Assembly: GCF_000321225.1 (NCBI RefSeq)
Contig: NW_004450396.1
Location: 2,941,466 to 3,005,465 of the forward strand
Direction of reading: 5' to 3'
Source of the DNA: Odobenus rosmarus divergens
Taxonomy: Eukaryota; Chordata; Mammalia; Carnivora; Odobenidae
Length of the DNA: 64,000 bases
Shown: positions 22,690 through 34,790 of the stretch, piece by piece
Numbering within the stretch: the stretch's first letter is position 1
How the letters are laid out: every line of letters starts with the position of its first letter
Made by a program: the position numbers and the translations under genes
Notes under the pieces: model-generated
Database searches by the model: none
The model's input: the letters and a program-made list of their open reading frames with translations, nothing else
What the model was told of the DNA's origin: nothing

Positions 22690-25600
22690 AACCAAAGGGA
22701 ACAAAAAGGGGGCCTCTGCACAGCATACCAGGACACCGGAAAAGCCACCATCTCTGTGCCCAAAAGTCAGCAGACTGGACTAGGGAGAAGGCAGCAGAGT
22801 GAGAGCAGTGTCAGCGGAGCCAGGAGCAGCAGAGACAGTGCTGACAGAGAAAGCAGTGGCCAGTCAGGCAGTGATCCAGCACCACCTTTCTGACAGAGGA
22901 GGTAGAAGCTAAAGGTGGTGAGTAGGGCACCGCACAGGCTTATGTGCTGCAACTGGAGGGACCAGTTGCTTTCTGTGAAGAGAGATTACAATCATTTGGG
23001 GGAAGGAGAGAAAAGTAGGTAAGTGAAGAGAACTAACTGAACCAGAGAACTAACTGCCAGAGGCAAGAGGGCCACACACAGACCTCTGGAGCCCCCTACA
23101 GAATCCCCCTACTTGTGTGGGCACACCCAAAGCCCCAAGAGCTAAGTACACACCTCCCACCCCCACTCTGCCACCACCCTTTGCTTTTTCATTTGTTTGT
23201 TTTCTTTGCATATGCTCCCAACCTTAGCACTGAAATCAGATGTGGTAAGAGAAACCAAAAACTTGTGCTATAGCAACAACTTCTAGAAAAAAAGAAAAAG
23301 AAAAAAAAAGTAAGGCTCCTAAGTACCAATCTGTTGAACTGTTAGAATCAAAATAAACAAAGCCTTGCCTAAATAAGAAAGATCTTTGCCATTTTAAATG
23401 CAATGGCAAGCACTGGCAGAAGCACTTCCCATGGAACACCATGAAAATCATGGTAATACAGTATCACAAAGAGGAAATTACAATTTTCCAGCAGCCAAAC
23501 CCAAAGACATGGGATATGAATATATGAAGGAAAAATAAAGGTTTTCCCAAACAAACAAAAGCTTAGGGAATTCACTACTGCTTGACCTGCCTTACAGGAA
23601 ATGTTGAAAAGTGTTCTTCAAGCTGAAACAAAAAGACAAAAGTACACAAACTCTAAATAAGGTGATAAGTCTGTCAGAATTAGAATACAGTAACTCTCTT
23701 TTAGAATAGTATATTAAACACTTAACTATAGCATAAAGGTTAAAGGGAAAAAAATGAAAAATAAATATTTCTACTACAGCTTGCCAACAAAATCACAGTA
23801 CAGAAAGATAATTTGTGACACCAAAATATAAAAGGGGAAGAATAAAAATTGGAAACTTTATAGGTGAGTGAAAATAATTGGCGATCAGCAGAAAGGGGAC
23901 TATTTTATCTATGAGATGTTTTATGTAAGCCTCATGGTAACCACAAAGTAAAAATCTAGAGCAGAGACACGAAACATAAAAAAAAAGGGGGGGGAGACTG
24001 AGGAAATCACAATGGAAAACCACCAACTTATAAACATAGACAGAAACAGAAGGAAAAAGAAACAGTGGAGAGACAAAATAACCAGAAGTCAAAAGATAAT
24101 GTGGCAGGAGTAAATACCTACATACTAATAATCACCCTAAATATAAATGGACTAAACTCACAGGTCAAAAGCACACCGTGGCTGGATGGTTAAAAAAAAC
24201 AAGACCTAACTATATGCTGCCTACAGGGACTCATTTCAGCTTTATAGGCATATATAAGCTTAAAATAAAAAAGATGGATGATGATATTTCCAGCAAACAG
24301 AAATGAAAAGAAAGTAATCATAGTCATACTTATATCAGACAAAATAAACTTTAAGCCAAAAGGTCTAATGAGAGATATGTAATACAAAAGGAATAAACAC
24401 ATCTAAAAGATATAGTAATCATGAATATATACTTTCCCAGCATGTGAGCACATATATATATTGAGCAATTAATAACAGATCTTAAGGGAGCTATAGACAA
24501 CAGTATAATAATTGTAGGAGACTTCAATATCCCACTCTCAGCAATGGATAGATTGTCCAGACAGAAATCAACAAGGAAAAGTTGAAATTGAACCACTTTA
24601 GAACAAATAGACTTAATAGACATATACAGAAGATTCTAACCAACAGCAGCAGAATTACCTTCTCAAGTGCACATGGGACATTCTCCAGGATACATCATAT
24701 GATAGGGCACAAAACAAATCTTAGCAAATTTAGGATTGAAATCATATGAACTATTTTCTCTGACCACAATGTGTGAAACTAGAAATCAACAACATGAAGA
24801 AAGTGAGAAGAACTACAAATATATGGAAACTAAACAACACACTTCCAAACAGCCATTGGAACAAAGGAGAAATCAAAAGGGAAATTAAAAATTACTTCAA
24901 AACAAATGAAAATGAAAACACAACATATCGAATATTGTGTGATGCAGCAAAAACATTCTGAGAGGAAAGTTTATACCAACAAATACATTTATTAAGAAAT
25001 TATAAAGATCTCAAATAAACAACCTAACTATGCCTCGAGGAACTAGAAAAAGAATAATAATTGAGCTGAAAGTTAGCAGAAGAAAGGAACTATAAAGGAT
25101 CAGAGTGAAAATAAATGAAATAGAGGCAAGAAAAACAATAGAAAGGATCAAGAAAACTCAAAACTTGTTCTTCAAAAAGATAAACAAAATTGACAAACCT
25201 TCAGCTAAATTAACTACAAAAAAGAGAGACTCATATAAATAAAATTAGAAATGAAAGAGGAAACATGACAAGTGATATTACAGAAATACATAGAATCATA
25301 AGAGACTACTTTGAACAATTACATGCCAACAAATTACATAGCCTAGAAGAAATGGATACATTTCTAGAAATGCACAACGTCCCAAGACTAACTCAGGGAG
25401 AAACAGAAAATTTGAATAAACGTAATGAGTAAAGAGATTAATTCGGTAATCAAAAAACTCCCAAAATAGAAAACTCCAAGACCAGTTTCACTAAACATTT
25501 ATAGAAGAATTAATACCAATCCTCCTCAAGCTCTTCCAAAATGTTGAAGAGGAAAGGACACATCCAAACTCATTTTACAAGGCTAGCATTACTTATACCA

Positions 25601-27105
25601 AAACCAGATAAAGCTATCATAGGGAAAGAATTGCTATAGGCCATATCCATGATGACTATAGATTCAGAAATTCTCAACAAAATGTTAGCAAACTGAATTC
25701 ATGTATTTTACACCATGACTGAGTAGGATTTGTCCTTGTAATGCAATGAATGTAATAATATATCAATAAATGTAATATATTACATCAATAAAATGAAGGA
25801 TTAAAAACCACATGATCATAACAGACACAGAAAAAGCATTTGACAATGTTGTCAAATAACATCCTTTGATAATAAAACCCTCAACAGATTGGGTATAGGA
25901 GGAATATACCTCAACATAATAAAGGCCGTATATGACAAACCCACAGCTAACATTATACTCAATGGAGAAAAACTAAAAGAATTTTCCCCAAGATCAGGAA
26001 CAAGACAAGGATGCCCACTCTCATCACATATGTACAATATACTATTGGAAGTCCTAGCTAGAGAAATTGGGCAAGGCAAAGAAATAACATTCAAATCAGA
26101 AAGGAAGAAGAAAAATTTTCATTATTTTCTGATGATATGATTTTGTATATAAAAAATCCCAAAGAATCAGTCAGAAAACTGTTTGGATTAATCAACATTT
26201 TCAGTAAAGTGGCAGAATACAAAATCAACATACAAAAATCAATTGCATTCCTTTACACTAATGATAAAGCATCTGAAAAAGAAATAAAATGTATTCAATT
26301 CAAAAAGCATCAAAAACAATAAAATACTTAGAAATAAATTTAACTAAGGAAGTGAAAGAATTGTACAATGAAAATTACAAAACTTTGCTGAAAGAAACCA
26401 AAGAAGACACAAATAGAAAGATATCCCGTGTTCATAGATAAGAAATTAATATAGTTAAAATGGCCATACTACCTAAAGCTATCTATAGATTCAACACAAT
26501 TCCCACCAAAATACAGAAAAAGAAGAAACACTCTTAAAACTTGTGTAGAACCACAAAAGACCCCAAATAGCCAAAACAGTCCTGAGAAAAAAGAAAAAAA
26601 AAAAAACTAGAGGTATTTTGCTTCTGTATTTAAAGCTATACTACAAAGCCATATTAATAAAAACAGTATGGCATAAAAGTAGACACAACAGTCAATAAAA
26701 CAGAATAGAGAGCCCAGAACTAAACCCTGGCATATGTGGTCATCTAATAATTAACAGAACCAAGGATACCTAATGGTTGAAGAATAGTCTCATCAACAAA
26801 CAGTATCAGAAAACCTGGAGAAACACATGCAGAACAGTGAAATTGGACTCCTATTTCACACCACTCTCAAAAAATTAATGTTAAATGGATGAAAGTCTTA
26901 AACATAAGAAGTAAAACCATAAAATTTCTAGATAAAAACATAAGAAAGAAGCTCATTGGTCTTGGTCTTGGCAATAATTCTTTAGACATGAAGCCAAAAG
27001 CACAAACAACAAAAGAGAAACAATTCAACAAATATGACTATATCAAACTCAAGAGCTTCTGCACAGTAAAATGAACAATTAACCAAACTAAACAACAACC
27101 AAACC
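22690..27105 (+). mobile_element. Long decayed L1 (L1M-like), ORF2 in sense
   Basis: About 4.4 kb of an old L1 in sense. A GC-richer 5' part (22,690-23,200) is likely 5' UTR. It is followed by A-rich inter-ORF sequence, then ORF2. The endonuclease start is readable near 24,106 (a TLNINGLN-like phrase), and the reverse transcriptase core near 25,890-26,150 with GTRQGCPLS and a SDDMILY active-site-like phrase (FADD-type box, here with S). ORF2 is broken by many stops and shifts. The sequence stops near 27,105 at the phrase KLKSFCTVK. The remaining ORF2 end appears after 28,476. Confidence 0.82.
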
Positions 27106-27109
27106 CAAG

Positions 27110-28475
27110 CAACTATCAACTTAATATAAACTGCTATATGCATAAGATATTATTTACAAATCTAATAATAACCACAAATCAAAAACCAGTAACAGGTATG
27201 CAAAAAATAAAGAGAAAGGAATCCAAGTACATCAAATCATGAAGACAAGAGGGCAGCAAATCATGAAAGGGAAGAAATGAACAGAGAGAAAAACTACAAA
27301 AAACAACCATAAAATAAGTGACAAATGACAATAAATACATATCTATCAATAATTACTTTGAATGTAAATGGACTAAATGCTCCAATTAAAAGACATACAG
27401 TGACCAAATGGATAAAAGAGCAAGACCCATCTATATGCTGTCTCCAAGAGGCTCATTTCAGACCTAAAGACACATGCAGATTGAAAGTAAAAGGATGGAA
27501 AAGCATTAACCGTGCAAATAGAAGTGAAAAGAAAGCTGGGGTAACAATACTTACATCAGACAAAACAGATTTAAAACAAAGACTGTAACAAGAGACAAAC
27601 AAGGACACTATATTACCATAAAAGGAATAATCTAATAATATATAACAATTGTAAATGTTTATGCAACCAACTTGGGAGCACCCAAACACATAAAGCAGCT
27701 AATAACAAATATAAAGGAAGTAATCAATAGTAATACAATAGTAGTAGGGGATTTTAACACCCCCACTTACATCAATGGGCAGATCATCCAAACAGAAAAC
27801 CAACAAGGTAACAGGAGCTTTGAATAACACATTGGGCCAGATGATTCTAGCAGATATATTCAGAACTTTTCATCCTAAAAAAGCAGAATACACATTTTTT
27901 TAAGTATACATGCAATAGTCTACAGAATAGGTCACATGTTAAGTCATTTGACAAAGTATAACATCCATTTATGATAAGAATCCTCAACAAGGTAGGAACA
28001 TACCTTAACATAATAAAGGTCAAATATGAAAAACCCACAGCTAACATCATACTCAATGGAGAAAAAAAAACAGAGTTTTTCCTTTAAGGTCAGAACCAAG
28101 ATAAAGATGTCCACTCTCAACACTTTTATTCAACATAGTATTGGAACCTCTAGCACAGCAATCAGACAAAAAAAAGAAATAAAATGTATCCAAACTGGTA
28201 CAGAAGAAGTAAACTCTCACTATTTACAGATGACAAGATACTATAAAAGGAAAAAGAGAGAAAGAGAGGCAAACCAAGAAACAAACTCCTAACTACAGAG
28301 AACAAACTGATAGTTACTTGAGGGGACGTGGGCAGGGGGATGGTTTAAACAGGTGATGGGTATTAAGGAGGGCACTTGTGATGAGCACCTGGTGTTGTAT
28401 GTAAGTGGTGAATCACCAAATTCTACACCTGAAACTAATATTGCACTGTATGTTAACTAGCTGGAATTTAAGTAA
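27110..28475 (+). mobile_element. Second L1 in sense, internally deleted
   Basis: Another sense L1 with an endonuclease start at 27,325 (TLNVNGLNAP, then SICCLQEAHF with the catalytic Glu), a frame lost near 27,588, and a jump near 27,950 to reverse transcriptase sequence. It ends in a carnivore-type 3' UTR (28,290-28,475: ggtgatgggtattaaggagg, gtatgttaactagctgg) with an A-rich tail. Much of ORF2 is deleted. It lies between the two parts of the neighbouring older L1. Confidence 0.75.
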
Positions 28476-28899
28476 AAACTTAAAGTAAAAACCCTTATGC
28501 ACTGTTGGTGAAAATATAAATTGGTCCAACCACTATGGAGAACAATATGGAGAGCCTGCAAAAAATTAAAAATAGATCTACATACAATCCAACAACTCCA
28601 ATTCCAGGTATATAACCAAAGGAAATGAAGACAGGATTTCAATGAAATATATGCACCTCCATGTTTATCATAGCATTATTCACAATAACCAAGATATGGA
28701 ATCAACCCAAATACCCATCAATGAATGAATGGATAAAAAAGATGTCACACATATTATTTAGCCATGAGGAGGGAAGATACCCTCCTATTTGCTACAGCAT
28801 GGATGGACGTTGAGCACATTATGTTTAAAGAGATAAAAGTTAGAGAAAGACAAGTCCTGTATGATTTCACTTATATGTGGAATCTAAAAAAGTTAAATC

Positions 28900-29099
28900 T
28901 GGGGCACCTAGGTTAGTCAGTTAAGCATTCAGCTCTTGATTTTGGCTCAGGTCAGGATCTCAGGGTTGTGAGATGGAGCCCCACCTAGTGTGGAGCCTGC
29001 GTGAGATTCTCTCCTTCTCCCTCTGCCCCTCCTCCCAACTCGCATGCTCAATGTCTCTCTCCCTCCTTCTCTCCCAAAAGTAAAAGAAAAGAAAAAAGA
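28900..29099 (+). mobile_element. CAN-type SINE, older copy, sense
   Basis: Head ggggcacctaggttagtcag, a diverged box region (tgagatggagccccacc) and a CT-rich body, ending in AG-rich sequence. It sits in the L1 3' UTR. The flanking text gttaaat (left) and gttaaac (after 29,304) suggests its target duplication now encloses both SINEs. Confidence 0.85.
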
Positions 29100-29100
29100 C

Positions 29101-29300
29101 GGGCGCCTGTGGCGCTCAGTCAGTTAAGCGTCTGCCTTCAGCTCAGGTCATGATCCCAGGGTCCTGGGATCAAGCCCCACTTCAGGCTCCCTGCTCCGCG
29201 GGAAGCCTCCTTCCCCCTCTCCCACTCTCCCTGCTTGTGTTCCTGCTCTTGACATCTCTCTGTCAAATAAATAAATAAAATGTTAAAAAAAAGAAGAAAA
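29101..29300 (+). mobile_element. CAN-type SINE nested in the tail of another SINE
   Basis: Head gggcgcctgtggcgctcagt, box region cctgggatcaagccccac, tail caaataaataaataaaatg with an A run. It is better preserved than the copy directly upstream and in the same orientation. Insertion into the AG-rich tail of the older copy explains the head-to-tail pair. Confidence 0.93.
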
Positions 29301-29590
29301 GAAAAAGGTTAAACCAATTAAAAAAAAAAAACAGAGTAAATGGTGGTTATCACGGGATGTGGGGAGTGGATAATGGTTTTTAAGGGCAGAATTTTATAAC
29401 AAGTAGTAAGTAATCCATAAAGACCTAATGCACAGAATAATGAATTTAGACAATAATATTACACTATAATCGTGTAATGTGATAAATATGGCTATATTGG
29501 CAATTATATTGCAATGTATAAATGTATCAAAGTAACACACTGTACACTCTAAACTTAATGCTATACATCAAATTTATTTTTTAAAAGAAT

Positions 29591-31739
29591 ACATAATCCA
29601 GATTAAATATAAATTTTGTCAAGCCATTATATGATTTAGCAGGTTCTAAATTCCATGTAAAATGACTATATTGTCCCTGACTGTAATAAAACTAAAAAGA
29701 CAACAACAAAAACCGCAAGCAAATATAAATCTTATGTAATATACTATTTGTATAATACAAATTATTATAATTCAATAAGATTTATTATTATTTATAATAA
29801 TGATAAGTTATTTTTAAAATACAATTAATTGCAAGAACCTTTCTGGGGGGAGGTAACTAAAGGAGCACTACAATTGGACTTTGCTCTTTTTAATCCATAA
29901 ACATTTAATCTTAACTTAAAGGCAGCATTAAATATGTAATCTCATATACTACAAAGTTTTTTTCAACAAGAACCTCAAGAGGAACAGCTTAATGCATTAA
30001 CTTTAATCTAGTTTTACATTTATTCCCCCCTCAATTTCTTTACATTGAACACTAAATTGAATACATTCATCTTTTCTGCTTCTAATGTATATGCTACATT
30101 TTTTTCTTTGACCCTTGCTATCCTGAAGCAGCAACATGAAATTCCCTTTTTTCCAAATTACAGTTTTAGATGACCATTTATCAGGTGTATATTAGAGGAT
30201 AGTGTGGTTTTTAGAAATTCCATTTGCTATATGCTGTCTGTTATCTTTGCACAGAACTTTCATTTGTCATGGGATTTAGCTCTCAGCTGTGTTTAGTTTT
30301 TAGGTCTTGAGAACAAGTCAGTCCATATTCAGACACCTAATGATATAATTTATGCAGTGCAAAAGACTTGACTGCCCTCTATCAACCTCTCTGTAGACAA
30401 GTCTTTTGAATGCAGAGTAACAATAAAAAAAGGATTTGTTGGCAAATCTTAAAGTTTCATAAAAAACATGACTCTATAACTTAGACTTAAAGACATTTGG
30501 CACAGTGTCAGAATCTCCTAGAATATTCATTTACCCCACACTAGCCCAAAATAACCAATGTCTCAATGTGTCTGTTGATTTGTTTTGAAATCTGTTCAAA
30601 ACTAAAAAGTAAGAGACTGGTAACACTAAATCCCATGAAATGAGAAAAATCCCACAACATGTATGACCAAGAATCCACCCCTGTGTTCCCTAGAAAAATT
30701 CTCCCTGGGTATACATAATTTATAAAGTAACAAATTATCCCCTGCATCCTATTTAGGAATATAAATATGAAATAAATAAAAGTTGATCAGGGGATCACCT
30801 AGCATTGTTTTAGTACCAAGATTGCTTATAGTTTGTTTGGAAAAGTAATGACTAATTTTAAAATTGAGCTCTTATTTTATCTCATTAAGATTTATCTTGC
30901 TGCTTTAAAAACTGAATTTAACACTACATCAATCATTTTGTTTGTGAGAGTCCCCAAAGTATTCCAATCCTTATTTAAATAACATTTTATCAGGTATTCA
31001 TTTCAATTTTAATTTTATTATATTATTTTGCCTTCATTTATAAAGGAAAGCTTTATGTTATTATTAATTTCTCAAGTGATTGCAATTAGTATCCTAAATT
31101 GTTGATTTCAAATAACTTTCCATCTTTCCATAAAGTAAGAACCAAAGATTTATAAAAAGATATTAGGCAGTCTGAAATTTAGTATATTTTACAAATATTT
31201 TATATTTGTAATACCTACTTTGGGGGTTAATTCCTAATGGCTTAAAGAAATTTTCCACCCTTTGATGAAGTAAAAGCCTTACCAAAATTCATGCGATTCT
31301 GGCTACTGGGGTCTTTACCAAAGTTTATTGTAAAATTCCAAACTACCCAACATAAAACTATGTCTGAAGTTTGGGTGCTAGTAAAATTAGTTAATTTGGG
31401 AAGTAGTAGTAATTTAAAGAAGTACATGAAAGACTAAGGACAGTACTAACAATGAACTAACCAAATTTTCCATGATAGTGTGCATCTCTCAAATATGTAT
31501 TAAATAAATGATTGTTATTGATGAAGTGATTTATAGCTTATCTGAGGATGTACCTCATAAACACAGTCTTAATGGATTTGCCTTATAAAGGTCAATTAAT
31601 AGAGAATTCAAATGGTTATTACTCTTTTTCTAGCCTGAGATCAAACCCTGGCACTGAAGAATGGAAGGAACTTCTGATTACCACATTCCCCAGGAGTCTG
31701 AACTCCCTGGCCTAAAAAGGGCATGGATATGTTGATACC
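29591..31739. other. Repeat-poor non-coding interval
   Basis: AT-rich sequence without a recognised repeat or exon. It contains the hairpin listed separately at 30,351-30,416. Short frames (68 codons or fewer) show nothing recognisable. Confidence 0.5.
30351..30416. repeat. Imperfect inverted repeat, miRNA-precursor-like hairpin
   Basis: A perfect 11-base arm pair, caaaagacttg (30,360-30,370) and caagtcttttg (30,398-30,408), extends inward by one mismatch and four pairs around a 17-base loop. It extends outward by a small internal loop and a further tgca/tgca pairing (30,353-30,356 with 30,411-30,414). The total length is about 62 bases. A function is not shown by the sequence. Confidence 0.6.
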
Positions 31740-32000
31740 TCTTATACCAGATTTTTCAAATATTTTTGACAGTGATCCACAAGAAATACACTTTGCATTA
31801 AAATCCAACACACACACACAAACACACATACACACACACACTCTAAAAAGAATTTCTACCATTACTATGTATGAAGTATACATATTTTCTCCATTCTATC
31901 CTGTCCTATTACATTTTTTTAAATGCTGTGTCTATATGACAAAGTTGATTTCATGACAACTAATGGGTCATGGACTACAGTTTGGAAAATAATGTTCTAG
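31740..32000 (+). repeat. Ancient repeat with internal (CA)n
   Basis: The passage gacagtgatccacaagaaat, a CA microsatellite (31,809-31,841), then gacaactaatgggtcatgga and ctacagtttggaaaataatg follows the order of a dispersed old mammalian repeat I cannot name. The CA run is probably an expansion of an element-internal site. Confidence 0.55.
31809..31841. repeat. (CA)n microsatellite
   Basis: About 33 bases of CA with two short interruptions. Confidence 0.95.
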
Positions 32001-32139
32001 ACTATCTCTAACATTCATTGACACAGTCAAGAGTTCATCAGAGAAGAATGGTGCAATTTAGAAGATAGTAGTCCAGAGCACCACGTATAGAGACTTCTCA
32101 CATTAGCTCAGAATCAGACATGACAATGGGCTTTACTGA

Positions 32140-32480
32140 TGCTAATCTACTTCCTAGATCTTAAAGGTTTAGAGTGCTTTTGAATTTCATCCTGCCAGAA
32201 ACACATGTGCTAGATTATCTTTGGCTCTTGCCTCTCCTTGTCTCCCATACTGAATATTTTACTATCTTTTCTGAAATATCTCTTGGACTTCTTCTTTCCT
32301 TTCTGTTCCCATTGTTAAGCCCTCTAGTCCAGGATCTCATTAATCATACCCAGATCATTGCAGCAACCCCTGGTTGCTCACCCTTTGTGGCTCTGCAAGG
32401 TTTATCATTGTTAAGTGTTGTTCAATTATGTCATTCACCCCGATTAAAACTCCATAACGATGCTGTACTTTCCAACATGT
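32140..32480 (+). repeat. Possible ancient repeat fragment
   Basis: A C/T-rich passage with attgcagcaacccctggttg and ctgcaaggtttatc and a later gattaaaactccataacg has the feel of an old mammalian repeat, but divergence is high. A 102-codon plus-strand frame crosses it and has no known domain. Confidence 0.35.
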
Positions 32481-32497
32481 GAAGAAAGCAAAGGGAA

Positions 32498-32660
32498 TTA
32501 ATATTTGCAGAATGCTTACTTTGTAACAGGAATTGAGCTGTGCTTTTAAATTTATTTATTATTCCCCTTAATTCTCAAGATTATCCTATAAGGTAATTAT
32601 TAACCTCTTTTTGGTAATTCAGAAAGAGGCAGTGAGAATTATAACTTGCTAAAAAACCAA
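32498..32660 (+). mobile_element. MIR SINE, sense
   Basis: The 5' two-thirds of MIR are readable: gcagaatgcttactttgtaa, attgagctgtgcttttaaat, attctcaagattatcctata, then aaagaggcagtgagaattat. Diverged and non-coding. Confidence 0.7.
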
Positions 32661-32677
32661 TCACATAACCAATGTAC

Positions 32678-33175
32678 AGTTTCCTATTGCTGCTGTAACA
32701 AATTGCCATAAATTTAGATAATACTTCTATAAATTACAAATATAAATACAAATTTATTATCTTACAGTTCTGGAGTTCAAAATTCTCACTGAACCAAGAT
32801 TAAGATATTGACAGTGCACTACTCCTTCTGGAGGATCTGGAGAAGAATCTATTCCTTGTTTTTTCCAGCTCCTAAAGGCTGCCTACATTCCTTTACGGAT
32901 GGCCCTCTTCCAATCTTTAAAGCTATCAATCAGATCCTTCTAATCTCTGCTTCTATAGTCACATATGCTTCTTGGATTGTCCTGCCTCTCTCTTTCCTTT
33001 ATGAGGACTCGTGATTACGCTAGGCCCACCAGCATAATCCAGGATAATCTCCCCATCTCAATGTCCTTAACTTAATCACATCTGGGAAGGTCTTTCTGCC
33101 AAATAAGGTAACATTTGCTGGTACCAGGAATTAGGACCTAATATCTTTGGGGTCATGATTCAGTCTACTACAATT
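32678..33175 (+). repeat. Ancient interspersed repeat, copy 3 of 3
   Basis: It starts gtttcctattgctgctgtaa and continues cttacagttctggagttcaa, tctatagtcacatatgcttc and finally gattcagtctactac. It shares the block order of 7,665-7,965 and 19,785-20,172 but has a different middle section. Confidence 0.7.
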
Positions 33176-33184
33176 AAAATAAAA

Positions 33185-34320
33185 AAAAATTTAAACACAC
33201 ACGGAACATTCGTCTAAGATAGACCACATTCTGGGCCATAAAACTGCTCTCAATAAATTTAGAAAAAGGGAGAGCCTACAGAATATCTTCTCTAACCACA
33301 AGAGAATTAAACTAGAAATCAATAAGAGAACGATATCTAGAAAAATCCCAAACAATGGAAAATTAAATAATACTAAATTATCCAGGGGTAAAAAAATAAA
33401 TCACAAGATACATTAGAAAATATATCTTACTGAGTGAAAATAAAAACACAACATACCAAAAATTGTGGGATATGGCTAAGTAGTGCTTTATATTGCATAC
33501 TTACAAATTTAAGTATACTTATATTACATTAAAAAGGCCTAAAATCAATAATCTACACTTTCACATTAAGAAACAAGAAAAAGACAAGGAAATTAAACTT
33601 AAAGTAATAGTATGAAGGAAATACTAAAAATAAAATCAGAAATCAGAAAATAAACAAAAACAGAGTAATCCAGTGAAATAAAAATCTGGCTCACTGAAGA
33701 AAATCAATAAAATTGCCCTAGCTAAATCCAGAAAAAAAGAATAAAAACACAAATTACCAATACAAACAATAAAAAACAACCTTCACTTTTACCCTGAATA
33801 TATTAAAACAATAAGATGTTAAAACAATAAGATATTAAAACAATAAGATATTAAAACAATACCCTGAAGATATTAAAATAATAATAAAATTTATGCCCAT
33901 CAATTTGGCAGCTTATAAAAGATGGACAAATTTATTGAAATATACAAATTACCTGATTATTTCTCTACCATTACATAAATTGATTTCATAATAAAAAATA
34001 ACTTCCCACAAAGAAAATGCTGGGCATAAATGGCTTCACTCACTAATTTTATTAAATTAGGATGAAATAATACAAACTGCACAAACTCCTTCAAAATATA
34101 GAGGAGGAGAACACACTTCTAAACTCACTTTGTGAGACCAGTATTACTCTAATAACAAAACTAGATAAATTCATCAAAATAAAAAGAAAAGCATAAACCA
34201 AATTATAACTATATAAAACTATTCTTTACAATCCCAATCAAAACTATAAAACTCTAAATGAATATCTCTCATAAATTTAGATAAAAATTCTTAACAAAAT
34301 AGAAAAGTGAATCCAACAAT
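33185..34320 (+). mobile_element. Decayed L1 ORF2, sense
   Basis: A sense ORF2 passage starts in the endonuclease region (acacggaacattcgtc, then gaccacattctgggccat) and continues through the region before the reverse transcriptase (acacaacataccaaaaattg) to aaactccttcaaaatatag. It is full of stops. A local 16-base tandem repeat lies at 33,803-33,860. Confidence 0.75.
33803..33860. repeat. 16-bp tandem repeat within L1
   Basis: Three full units of ttaaaacaataagat plus one base (33,803-33,818, 33,819-33,834, 33,835-33,850) and a partial fourth. It looks like a local expansion inside a dead L1. Confidence 0.93.
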
Positions 34321-34349
34321 ACTTTATTCTTTTTTGGCAGATTTTATTT

Positions 34350-34790
34350 TATTTTTTTAAGTTTTAATAATATAGTTTTTTCCTCCAAATTTTTATTTAA
34401 ATTCTAGTTAGTTAACATATAGTATAGTATTGGTTCAAGAGTAGAATTTCATGACTCATCAGTGCTCATCACAAGTACCCTCCTTAATACCCATCACCCA
34501 TTTAGCCCATCCCCTACCCGCCTCTCTCCATCAACCCTCAGTTTGTTCTCTATAGTTAAGAGTCTCTTATGGTTTGTTTCCCTCTCTCTTTTTTTTTCCC
34601 TTCCCATATATTCATCTGTTTTGTTTACTGAATTCCACATCTGAGTGAAATCATATGGTATTTGTCTTTCTCTGGCTGACTTATTTTGCTAAGCATAATA
34701 CACTCTAGCTCCATCCACATCATTGCAAATGGGAATATTTCATTCTTTTTGGTGGCTGAGTAATATTCCATTATATATACACAGACACCA
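34350..34790 (-). mobile_element. Carnivore L1 3' UTR and ORF2 end, antisense
   Basis: The T-rich tail at the left is followed by antisense 3' UTR (ttctagttagttaacatata, tgctcatcacaagtaccctc) and antisense ORF2 C-terminus (tccatccacatcattgcaaa, ttccattatatatacaca). It is 5'-truncated to about 440 bases. Confidence 0.88.

Larger units (their letters stand above)
28476..29590 (+). mobile_element. Old L1 ORF2 C-terminus and 3' UTR, sense, with nested SINEs
   Basis: ORF2 C-terminal wording resumes (cccttatgcactgttggtga, ccatcaatgaatgaatgg, cttatatgtggaatctaaaa). After two SINEs it continues with an old L1 3' UTR (agtaaatggtggttatcac, ttatattgcaatgtataaat, acttaatgctatacatc). It may be the 3' part of the element at 22,690-27,105, displaced by the second L1. 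Confidence 0.75.

Noticed and set aside
22678..22893. 71-codon Ser/Gly/Gln-rich frame as a gene or processed pseudogene
   Set aside because: It sits at the GC-richer start of the long L1 block and is more likely L1 5' UTR sequence. No protein family is recognised.
25889..26322. Reverse-transcriptase-like frames that might suggest a domesticated RT
   Set aside because: They lie in order inside a decayed L1 ORF2 with stops on both sides, and there is no sign of a maintained frame.
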